From Candidatus Bathyarchaeota archaeon (GTDB lineage: Archaea; Thermoproteota; Bathyarchaeia; 40CM-2-53-6; FEN-987), in contig JALHTB010000031.1 of NCBI GenBank assembly GCA_022865625.1, positions 1-7,395 on the forward strand: a stretch of 7,395 nt of DNA, read 5' to 3'. This document shows positions 1-4,964 of this stretch, piece by piece. The notes beneath the pieces were generated by a model. That model was not told where the DNA came from and ran no database searches. It saw nothing but the letters and a program-made list of their open reading frames with translations. Each line of letters starts with the position of its first letter. Within the stretch, counting starts at the first letter, position 1. The translations under genes were made by a program, and so were the position numbers.

Positions 1-156
1 AATGAGGATTGGATGCCGTCGCAGAAACTCGGCCTTGAGGTATTCACCATCTTCGGGGGCCATGTTGATTTCCCGGGTCCTAGCGGTCTTGATCAGCAGA
101 ATGCGTTCGCTCAGCCATCTCCGGTTCGAGTCGTTGGCCAGATTATCGGAGATCAC
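1..156 (-). CDS. N-terminal part of an unrecognised protein, cut by the left edge
   Basis: A minus-strand frame is open from a GTG at 156-154 to the window edge and gives 52 residues. It begins MISDNLANDSNRRWLSERIL and later contains REINMAPEDGEYLKAEF. The charged, helical composition and the absence of stops look like real coding sequence; the plus-strand frame at 13-204 is its exact codon-for-codon antisense. I do not recognise the family. The GTG start is a guess: no Shine-Dalgarno sequence precedes it and the same frame stays open back to a TGA at 249-247, so a start further upstream is possible. It lies on the same strand as the small zinc protein, about 240 bases downstream of it. Only the N-terminus is visible, so no function is assigned. 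Confidence 0.5.
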   Translation of the reverse strand, partial: MISDNLANDSNRRWLSERILLIKTARTREINMAPEDGEYLKAEFLRRHPILI

Positions 157-209
157 TGCGGGACGTCTTCGAGGAAACCGAATTGTGGAAGGTTTCAGCT
201 GTGAGTGTA

Positions 210-369
210 CTACTTGTCGCCTGTTTCGTCCGCTGGATCCACAACTTCATGATACGCCGGGTCGGCGCGGTTTGACACATTGGCAGACCTGAGGATCCAC
301 GGCGACCCCCAACAACAGCAATGATAAGATCCTTCTTGCTCTCCAAATCTTCGAATCCACATGGAACAT
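210..369 (-). other. Doubtful short overlapping reading frames in the 157-397 gap
   Basis: The gap holds two overlapping minus-strand frames with ATG starts. One runs 369-247 (40 residues) and carries a leader-like hydrophobic segment, RRILSLLLLGVAV. The other runs 362-210 (50 residues) and ends ADPAYHEVVDPADETGDK; its last 20 codons mostly start with G and look codon-biased. Read together, with a frame change near 300, they would give one small protein with a hydrophobic N-terminus and an acidic tail. That could be a decayed gene, a sequencing indel, or chance. A 5-bp GC hairpin, CGCCG-GGT-CGGCG, lies at 255-267. No tRNA or other RNA gene could be folded here by eye. Confidence 0.2.
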
Positions 370-392
370 ACTAGCCCCTGCGCAGGACGCGT

Positions 393-397
393 AAAAA
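393..397 (-). terminator. T-run directly after the small zinc protein gene
   Basis: On the minus strand the TAG stop at 400-398 is followed at once by TTTTT. Archaeal RNA polymerase can stop at short U-runs without a hairpin, so this could end the transcript of the zinc protein gene. Five Ts is a weak signal, and no stem precedes it. Confidence 0.3.
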
Positions 398-604
398 CTA
401 GGCGCTAAAACGCCATTTCTCGATCTGGCGATCCTTCCGCAACCGCTTCTTCATTTCTTTGTAGTGTGCTCGGCAGAGGTACGCGCGTCTGGCGCCTGCA
501 ATATCGATCTTTGCCTGTGCAGCCGAGTCCGGCGAGACAGAACGCGCAGCAGTCTGCTCGCACCCGACTACGTTGCATTTTACTCCTTTCGACACCTTTC
601 CCAT
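398..604 (-). CDS. Small basic protein with a probable Cys3-His zinc site
   Basis: The protein has 68 residues, starting MGKVSKGVKC. Cys10 and Cys15 (C-x4-C) and Cys44 and His47 (LCRAH, C-x2-H) form a likely single zinc site. The C-terminus is a strongly basic helix (KEMKKRLRKDRQIEKWRFSA), which suggests contact with RNA, DNA or the ribosome; this is inferred from composition only. The ATG at 604-602 is preferred over an in-frame GTG at 649-647. The 15 extra residues from the GTG look poorly constrained, the compact MGKVSKG start suits a small archaeal protein, and a GGAG lies 14 bases upstream of the ATG, which is rather far. I have an impression that proteins of this shape occur in other TACK archaea but cannot confirm it. 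It is transcribed divergently from the lipid synthase gene. Confidence 0.7.
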   Translation of the reverse strand: MGKVSKGVKCNVVGCEQTAARSVSPDSAAQAKIDIAGARRAYLCRAHYKEMKKRLRKDRQIEKWRFSA

Positions 605-688
605 CTTTGAGATGACGGCTCCTTTGCCGCAAAGCTTCGTGCTTAGCACCTATTCAAGAGTTGTCAATGTATTCGACATCAGCGACAA

Positions 689-697
689 CCAATTAAG
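689..697. promoter_or_regulatory. Candidate TATA element in the divergent promoter region
   Basis: The gap between the zinc protein gene (minus) and the lipid synthase gene (plus) is 142 bases. Its most AT-rich motif is CCAATTAAG. On the plus strand it would place a transcript start near 720, giving a leader of about 27 bases before the TTG at 747. The motif core is nearly symmetric, so it could also serve the minus-strand gene with a leader of about 60 bases. It is a weak match to an archaeal TATA box. Confidence 0.25.
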
Positions 698-746
698 TGC
701 GTCCATCGCGAAGCGTCGTGGTCTTCAAACAAGCGTGGGGTAGTGT

Positions 747-1331
747 TTGCTCGGCAGATTTCGCGAAAGATACGAAAACGCAATGTTGCCGCTCGGAAGG
801 GCTGTGGGCAGCCTTGGAGTCAGCCCCAACACGCTCTCAATCCTCGCGGCATTACTGGGCGTGCTCGCTTCTCTCTCATATGCTAGAGGAATGGCCCTTC
901 TGGGCGCCCTAGTTCTGCTGGGCTCCACATTCTCTGACATGCTTGATGGTGCGGTTGCACGCGCGACAAGAACCACCTCAAGATTCGGATCTGTCCTCGA
1001 TCACGTCCTGGATCGATATGTCGAGTACGCCTTGGTCATCGGAATCATTGCAGGAGGATTTGCAGATTGGTTCTGGGGCATATTCGCATTGATTGGCATG
1101 CTATTGGCCAGCTACGCTCGAGCAGCAGCGGAATCCGTCGGAGGTCTGAGTAAATGCAGGATCGGCATTGCAGAAAGACAGGAGAAGCTCCTGCTCATTC
1201 TCGTGGGATCAGTCCTTGTGCCAGTATGGCCAAGTGCTCTTCAGTACGCAATGATCCTAGTTGGATTCGTGTCACATGCTACTGTGATTCAAAGGCTTGT
1301 CTACACGCGACAGAACGCGAGGGCTTTCTGA
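747..1331 (+). CDS. CDP-alcohol phosphotransferase, probable archaetidylinositol phosphate synthase
   Basis: This integral membrane enzyme of 194 residues has the complete family signature D64-x2-D67-G68-x2-A71-R72-x8-G81-x3-D85-x3-D89. The four Asp residues bind the divalent metals and the CDP group. Hydrophobic segments lie at about 28-45, 48-62, 93-128 and 148-180, as expected for this fold. SYARAAAE (122-129) and the following RIGIAERQEK (138-147) resemble the polar-headgroup region of inositol-phosphate-using members, so the likely reaction is CDP-archaeol plus myo-inositol phosphate giving archaetidylinositol phosphate. Another headgroup alcohol is possible. The start is TTG: an in-frame TAG at 741-743 excludes anything earlier, and residues 1-20 (MLGRFRERYENAMLPLGRAV) match the usual N-terminal amphipathic helix. 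GGGGT at 737-741 can pair with the 16S tail through one wobble. A later ATG at 783 would remove that helix. The kinase gene begins one base after the stop. Confidence 0.88.
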   Translation: MLGRFRERYENAMLPLGRAVGSLGVSPNTLSILAALLGVLASLSYARGMALLGALVLLGSTFSDMLDGAVARATRTTSRFGSVLDHVLDRYVEYALVIGIIAGGFADWFWGIFALIGMLLASYARAAAESVGGLSKCRIGIAERQEKLLLILVGSVLVPVWPSALQYAMILVGFVSHATVIQRLVYTRQNARAF

Positions 1332-1332
1332 A

Positions 1333-2253
1333 ATGACCTATGACCTCGTAGCTATCGGGAACCCTGTCTACGACCTAATAAGCACCCCCAGAATAACCAC
1401 GAGCCACCGCATCCTTTCCGGCTGCAGCACCAATGCGGCCCTCGCAGCGAAGAGGCTCGGGATGAAAGACGTACTGCTCATAGGAAACGTTGGGCAAGAT
1501 TTCCGCGAGCGATTTCGCGCCGAAATGAAAGGATATGGAATCAAAGCGATCGATACGGGATCAAGCGATCGAACGACAGGGTTCAGCCTGAGATACAATG
1601 ACAAGGGGGAACGTACATTGAGGGTCATTGCTGATGCGGGAAAGATTCCTATTCGGGAAGTACTGTCTGAGTGCCAGCAATCACGCTACATCCTGCTAGG
1701 TCCTGTGTTATACGAACTAGACATGCAGGCGTTAATGCAAATCATGGGTTCCTTGTCAGGCGAGGTCTTCCTGGATCCTCAAGGATTGCTTCGTCGACTC
1801 GGAAAGGATGCGGAAGTAGAACACTTCTGCAACAGAGAAGCTTTCAGACAACTTGTCAGCTCGGTCGACTTTGTTAAGCCGAACGAATTGGAGGCGGAGG
1901 TCATCACCGGCCTGCAGGATCACGTGCGATCTGCAAGAGAACTCATAGACTGGGGCGCTCGGATCGCGATTGTGACTCTTGGTGACAAAGGCTCTGTGGC
2001 TTGCGACAGAAGAGCCTGTTTCAGGGTCCCTGCATACGAGACAACAGCTGTTGACCCAACTGGAGCAGGAGATGTCTATGGTGGCGCTTTCTTGGCAGAG
2101 TACAGTCGGACCAAAGAGCTCGCTGCTTCATGTCTCTACGCTTCCGCTGCTGCTTCGATAATGGTTGAGAGCGTAGGACCAGACTTCCCAGTCGCAGACA
2201 AGGAAGTTAGAAGAAGAGCCGAGCTGATCCGTCCTCAGCTCGAAGCAGTGTAG
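1333..2253 (+). CDS. PfkB/ribokinase-family sugar or cyclitol kinase
   Basis: This soluble ATP-dependent kinase has 306 residues, the normal family length. The N-terminal part carries the substrate-side motif SGCSTNAALAAKRLG (29-43), a slightly altered form of the usual GG-x2-N-x-A. The C-terminal signature DPTGAGDVYGGAFLAEY (241-257) supplies the anion hole GAGD with Asp247 as the expected catalytic base. KPNELEA (182-188) and VTLGDKGS (214-221) are also typical. The ATG at 1333 is chosen because it lies one base after the lipid synthase stop and GAGGG at 1319-1323 sits nine bases before it; an in-frame TTG at 1297 would only add out-of-frame neighbour sequence. PfkB sequence alone does not fix the substrate. 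The coupling to a probable inositol-phosphate-using enzyme makes myo-inositol a good candidate, with ribose, nucleosides or another sugar as alternatives. Confidence 0.9.
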   Translation: MTYDLVAIGNPVYDLISTPRITTSHRILSGCSTNAALAAKRLGMKDVLLIGNVGQDFRERFRAEMKGYGIKAIDTGSSDRTTGFSLRYNDKGERTLRVIADAGKIPIREVLSECQQSRYILLGPVLYELDMQALMQIMGSLSGEVFLDPQGLLRRLGKDAEVEHFCNREAFRQLVSSVDFVKPNELEAEVITGLQDHVRSARELIDWGARIAIVTLGDKGSVACDRRACFRVPAYETTAVDPTGAGDVYGGAFLAEYSRTKELAASCLYASAAASIMVESVGPDFPVADKEVRRRAELIRPQLEAV

Positions 2254-2259
2254 GTGTTT

Positions 2260-2272
2260 GCGCCGGAGGCGC
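2260..2272. terminator. Small GC hairpin between convergent gene ends
   Basis: GCGCC-GGA-GGCGC is a perfect 5-bp inverted repeat with a 3-base loop. It fills most of the 18-base gap between the stop of the PfkB kinase (TAG, 2251-2253) and the stop of S26e (TAG on minus, 2274-2272). The position suggests a two-way transcript end or stabiliser. No T-run follows on either strand, so it is not a classic intrinsic terminator. Confidence 0.3.
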
Positions 2273-2550
2273 TAGTGCGAGAAACGTCTCTCGTCGCGTG
2301 CTCTGACCTTGGAAACTCCGAAGTGGACCGCGCATGAGATACAGTAGTACTTGAAAACCTTCTGCCTAGCGATGAACGCTCCGTGAGCGCGAAGTTCCCG
2401 TGCTAAGGACGGTTCAACCAATGAAACGAAGCTGCTGACCTTCTTTGCTTTGTCACGTGGCACCTGCATACCGCAGTTCGTACACTGCACGAGCCCGCTG
2501 CGGCCTTTTCCTCCTCCACTACGTCCTCCGGATTTCCTCTTCTTTCCCAT
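2272..2550 (-). CDS. rps26e: Small-subunit ribosomal protein S26e
   Basis: The 92-residue protein belongs to the archaeal/eukaryotic S26e family of the small ribosomal subunit, which sits near the 3' end of the 16S rRNA and the mRNA exit channel. The Gly/Lys/Arg-rich N-terminus (about 1-18) is typical. The zinc site is formed by Cys23, Cys26, Cys70 and Cys73, and YYCISCAVHFG (68-78) fits the family signature Y-C-[IV]-S-C-A-x-H. The ATG at 2550-2548 is chosen over a TTG four codons upstream because MGKKRKSGGRSGGG looks like a natural S26e N-terminus. It follows prolyl-tRNA synthetase on the same strand after 63 bases and converges on the kinase gene. S26e is absent from bacteria, so this gene is the best taxonomic marker in the window. 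Confidence 0.95.
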   Translation of the reverse strand: MGKKRKSGGRSGGGKGRSGLVQCTNCGMQVPRDKAKKVSSFVSLVEPSLARELRAHGAFIARQKVFKYYCISCAVHFGVSKVRARDERRFSH

Positions 2551-2588
2551 TGCTACGCACAACTAATGCCTAGTTCAACTGGAGTTCG

Positions 2589-2595
2589 CTTAAAC
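2589..2595 (-). promoter_or_regulatory. Candidate TATA element for S26e
   Basis: On the minus strand the gap between prolyl-tRNA synthetase and S26e contains ACAACGTTTAAGCG. The TTTAAG core lies about 40 bases before the S26e ATG, so a start 25 bases downstream would leave a leader of roughly 16 bases. No Shine-Dalgarno sequence is visible before the ATG, which suits a short-leader transcript. S26e is thus probably transcribed on its own as well as by read-through. Confidence 0.35.
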
Positions 2596-2613
2596 GTTGT
2601 GCCCTATGGACGC

Positions 2614-4059
2614 TCAGTATGCCCTCGCGAAGTAGACGACCTTATCGGCGGTCTTCCCGCATCGGACGCAGGCGCCGAAGACAGTCTCGTTCCGAAGGGG
2701 GACCACACGGATTGTGGCGCCGGTCTCTTCCTTGATCTTATCCTCACATGCCATGTCTGAACACCAGCACGCCCTGACGAACCCCCCCGTGTTCTCGACT
2801 ACTTGCTTCAACTCGTCAAAGGTGCGTGCGTCATGGATCGATTCCTTGAGAGCACGGCTTGCTTTCTGGAACATGTCTGATTGGATAGTCTCGAGCAGCA
2901 TCTTGGTCTTTGTAACAACATCAGCCTCTGGGATTGTTGACTTCTCTGATGTGTCTCTGCGAACCACAGTCACCTGACGGTTGCGCACATCACGGGGGCC
3001 GATTTCGATCCTGACAGGGACTCCTTTCAGTTCCCATTCGTTGAACTTCCATCCTGGCGTGTACTGCTCACGGTCATCAAGAACAACACTCAGACCCGCT
3101 TTCTGAAGCCCGTCTGCTATCTTCTTGGCTTGGCTCATTATCGGTGCTGTCTCTGCATCCTTGTAGGGAATTGGCACCACAACGACCTGAGTGGGTGCTA
3201 TTCGGGGTGGAATGACGAGCCCACGGTCATCCCCGTGAAGCATGATCAATGCACCGATTAGTCGCCAGGAGACTCCCCAAGATGCATTCCAGGCGTAGTG
3301 GGTCTGCTCATCCTTGCCCAGATACTTGATCTCAAAAACCTTGGAGAAGTTTTGACCTAAGTTGTGTGAGGTGCCCATCTGAAGCGCTTTCCCATCAGGC
3401 ATCATTGACTCCAGCGTGGTGGTGTATTGTGCGCCCACGAACTTCTCGCGATCGGTCTTGTACCCCACAAGAGCTGGGATCGCAAGCTGATCTTCGATGA
3501 GCTGCCTGTAGAGTTCGAGGATTCTCATGACCTCCAAATCTGTGTCTTCTTTGTCTGCGTGGACGGTGTGTCCCTCTTGCCACAGGAACTCTGAGGTTCG
3601 CATGAAGGGTTTCGTGGCTTTGATCTCGGCTCGCAGAACAGAATTCCATACATTGATCAGGAGGGGGAGATCTCTCCAGCTCCTTATCCAATTCGCATAC
3701 GAATCATAGATGACCGTCTCAGACGTCGGTCTGATGGCCAACCGTTCGCCCAGCTTCTCGTTTCCTGCGTGGGTGACCCAGAATACTTCCGGCGTAAAGC
3801 CTGAGAAGTGCTCAGCCTCCTTCTTCAGGAAACTCTCCGGGATCAATAACGGAAAGTATGCGTTTGCGTGACCCATGGCTTTGAGCCGCGTGTCGAGGTA
3901 TTCCTTGATCTTCTCCCAGATCGAGTAGCCGTACGGCATCAAGACCATGAATCCCTTGACGCTAGCGTAGTCAGCAAGACCAGATTTTGTCACGACTTGC
4001 GTGTACCATTCAGAAATGTCATCTTTCTTCTTGACAGTGATTCCTATTTCTTTACTCAA
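2614..4059 (-). CDS. proS: Prolyl-tRNA synthetase, archaeal/eukaryotic type
   Basis: This cytoplasmic class II enzyme attaches proline to tRNA-Pro. At 481 residues it has the usual length of the archaeal type and lacks the editing insertion of the bacterial type. Residues 36-76 cover motif 1. PTSET (111-115) contributes the Thr-x-Glu proline pocket. Motif 2 spans 141-167 with MRTSEFLWQEGHTVH, and motif 3 spans 262-289 with GDDRGLVIPPR. The anticodon-binding domain follows (about 290-390, VRIEIGPRD at 349-357). The C-terminal zinc domain has Cys433, Cys438, Cys464 and Cys467 (C-x4-C-x25-C-x2-C), and the chain ends in the conserved Tyr481. The start is TTG at 4059-4057: SKEIGITVKKKDD follows the usual N-terminus, no in-frame ATG lies before the upstream TAG, and no clear Shine-Dalgarno sequence is present. 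A weak TATA-like GAAATACAAG lies near 4178-4187. Confidence 0.97.
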   Translation of the reverse strand: MSKEIGITVKKKDDISEWYTQVVTKSGLADYASVKGFMVLMPYGYSIWEKIKEYLDTRLKAMGHANAYFPLLIPESFLKKEAEHFSGFTPEVFWVTHAGNEKLGERLAIRPTSETVIYDSYANWIRSWRDLPLLINVWNSVLRAEIKATKPFMRTSEFLWQEGHTVHADKEDTDLEVMRILELYRQLIEDQLAIPALVGYKTDREKFVGAQYTTTLESMMPDGKALQMGTSHNLGQNFSKVFEIKYLGKDEQTHYAWNASWGVSWRLIGALIMLHGDDRGLVIPPRIAPTQVVVVPIPYKDAETAPIMSQAKKIADGLQKAGLSVVLDDREQYTPGWKFNEWELKGVPVRIEIGPRDVRNRQVTVVRRDTSEKSTIPEADVVTKTKMLLETIQSDMFQKASRALKESIHDARTFDELKQVVENTGGFVRACWCSDMACEDKIKEETGATIRVVPLRNETVFGACVRCGKTADKVVYFARAY

Positions 4060-4205
4060 CGGCAGAACACCACATGCAACAGATCGTTCGAGAAGAGATG
4101 CAATTGTCGCTAGGCGGCTGGAACAAAGCCACCCACAGTTGTCGACACCATTCGCTTTCCCTCGAACGTGACAGCTTGTATTTCGTCACTTCTGAAATGG
4201 TCTAT

Positions 4206-4694
4206 TTATTGTTTCGTGGAGTTCCTGAGGTATTCGCTGTCCCCCTCTGTGAGTGTCGTGAGCACCATGGACTTGGCCTCTCGAGTGACCTGCTCGCTGA
4301 CACTCCGATGAAAGAGTCCCCCAATGCCTTTCTTCGGTCGACGTTTGGTCATTATGACGAATGTGTAGTCCGCTGCATTCGCCTCGGTCACGATTGCTTC
4401 TGCAACACTACGTGCCACGACAATCTTCTTGCGCACGGAATAGCCTTCTTTCTCCAACCATTTGGCGGTTGGAGAGAGGACCTCGTCCGCGAGCGCTATC
4501 TCTTCTTTATGCGAGATTACCTCGATGGGCACGGTTCGGCTGGGCATTTCCACAACGTGGAAGAGAACAATCTCCGGATCCTTGAACGCGGACAGGGCAT
4601 AGAGCGCCCTAGTCATCAGCTGTCTATCAGCGCTTGCGGCGATTGGAATGAGGATCTTTACAGAAGGTTTCTTTCGTTGAGCTCTCCTCCTCAT
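4206..4694 (-). CDS. UspA-like protein lacking the canonical ATP-binding glycines
   Basis: The 162-residue soluble protein has a universal-stress-protein alpha/beta fold: strand 1 VKILIPIAAS (12-21), strand 2 EIVLFHVVEM (41-50), the long helix with LSPTAKWLEKEGYSV (73-87), then KIVVARSVAEAIV (90-102), YTFVIMTKR (110-118) and the closing strand SMVLTTL (142-148). ATP-binding members have an Asp after strand 1 and G-x2-G-x9-G-[ST] late in the protein. Here the Asp position is Ala20, and the aligned stretch TKRRPKKGIGGLFHRSVSEQV puts Thr, Arg and Arg where the three glycines should be. It is therefore probably a protein-binding or regulatory member that does not bind ATP in the usual way. Its ATG overlaps the RAM gene stop by one base (TGATG), so translation is likely coupled. 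The likely partner is the permease of the same operon. Confidence 0.85.
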   Translation of the reverse strand: MRRRAQRKKPSVKILIPIAASADRQLMTRALYALSAFKDPEIVLFHVVEMPSRTVPIEVISHKEEIALADEVLSPTAKWLEKEGYSVRKKIVVARSVAEAIVTEANAADYTFVIMTKRRPKKGIGGLFHRSVSEQVTREAKSMVLTTLTEGDSEYLRNSTKQ

Positions 4695-4963
4695 CAGGAT
4701 ACAGGCTTCCCATCTTTCTTGTGTGTATACAGAATGACCGCGGAGACAGTGCTCCGGATACCTTCGATCGACAGGATCTTCTCCTTTATGAAAAGCCTGA
4801 ATGCAGCAATGTCCTTGGTCTCGATCGTAGCCACTATGTCATATTCTCCCGTCACTTCGTAGAGGTCTTTGACCTCCGGCAGTGCCAGCAGTTTCTTTGT
4901 GACCTTGTCCAACTCCTTGGAGTGCACGAAGATGTTTAGTATTACGACCACGCCGGGTGCCAT
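4694..4963 (-). CDS. Stand-alone RAM domain (Lrp/AsnC ligand-binding domain)
   Basis: The 89-residue protein consists only of the RAM domain that normally forms the C-terminal half of Lrp/AsnC regulators; no helix-turn-helix precedes it. The order is strand VVVILNIFV (5-13), helix ELDKVTKKLLALPEV (17-31), strand with YEVTGEYDIVATIE (35-48), helix IAAFRLFIKEKIL (52-64) and GIRSTVSAVIL (68-78). The family's G-x-[YF]-D turn is GEYD (39-42). Such domains usually form dimers or octamers with amino acids bound at the dimer interface. Lying one base after the permease stop (TAG, A, ATG), with AAGG about ten bases before its ATG, it probably senses the transported solute or controls the permease by contact, or it modulates a full Lrp regulator elsewhere. 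Both roles are inferred. Confidence 0.9.
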   Translation of the reverse strand: MAPGVVVILNIFVHSKELDKVTKKLLALPEVKDLYEVTGEYDIVATIETKDIAAFRLFIKEKILSIEGIRSTVSAVILYTHKKDGKPVS

Positions 4964-4964
4964 T

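Noticed and set aside
121..135. GGTTCGAGTC resembling a tRNA T-loop
   Set aside because: The flanking bases do not form the 5-bp T-stem, and no acceptor or anticodon arm can be placed around it. It also falls inside the left-edge coding frame.
2..292. Plus-strand open frames at the left edge (2-292 and 13-204)
   Set aside because: The second is the codon-for-codon antisense of the minus-strand gene at 1-156. The first has no protein-like features and an Arg/Ser/Leu-rich random composition.
235..300. GGATCCAC repeated at 235-242 and 293-300
   Set aside because: Two copies of an 8-base word with no further extension or spacing pattern can occur by chance. There is no sign of a CRISPR or operator array.
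143..346. A 67-codon minus-strand frame starting with TTG
   Set aside because: Its first residues (MESKKDLIIAVVGGRRG) look tempting, but the rest is low-quality and it overlaps two other candidate frames and the start of the left-edge gene.
1297..1332. Earlier TTG start for the PfkB kinase
   Set aside because: The 12 added residues are the out-of-frame end of the lipid synthase gene. The ATG at 1333 has a well-spaced GAGGG, and MTYDLVAIGNP is a normal family N-terminus.
4074..4862. A 262-codon open frame on the plus strand
   Set aside because: It lies antisense to the RAM and USP genes, whose minus-strand products are clearly recognisable. Its translation has no domain pattern and is rich in Cys/His/Phe, as expected of a shadow frame.
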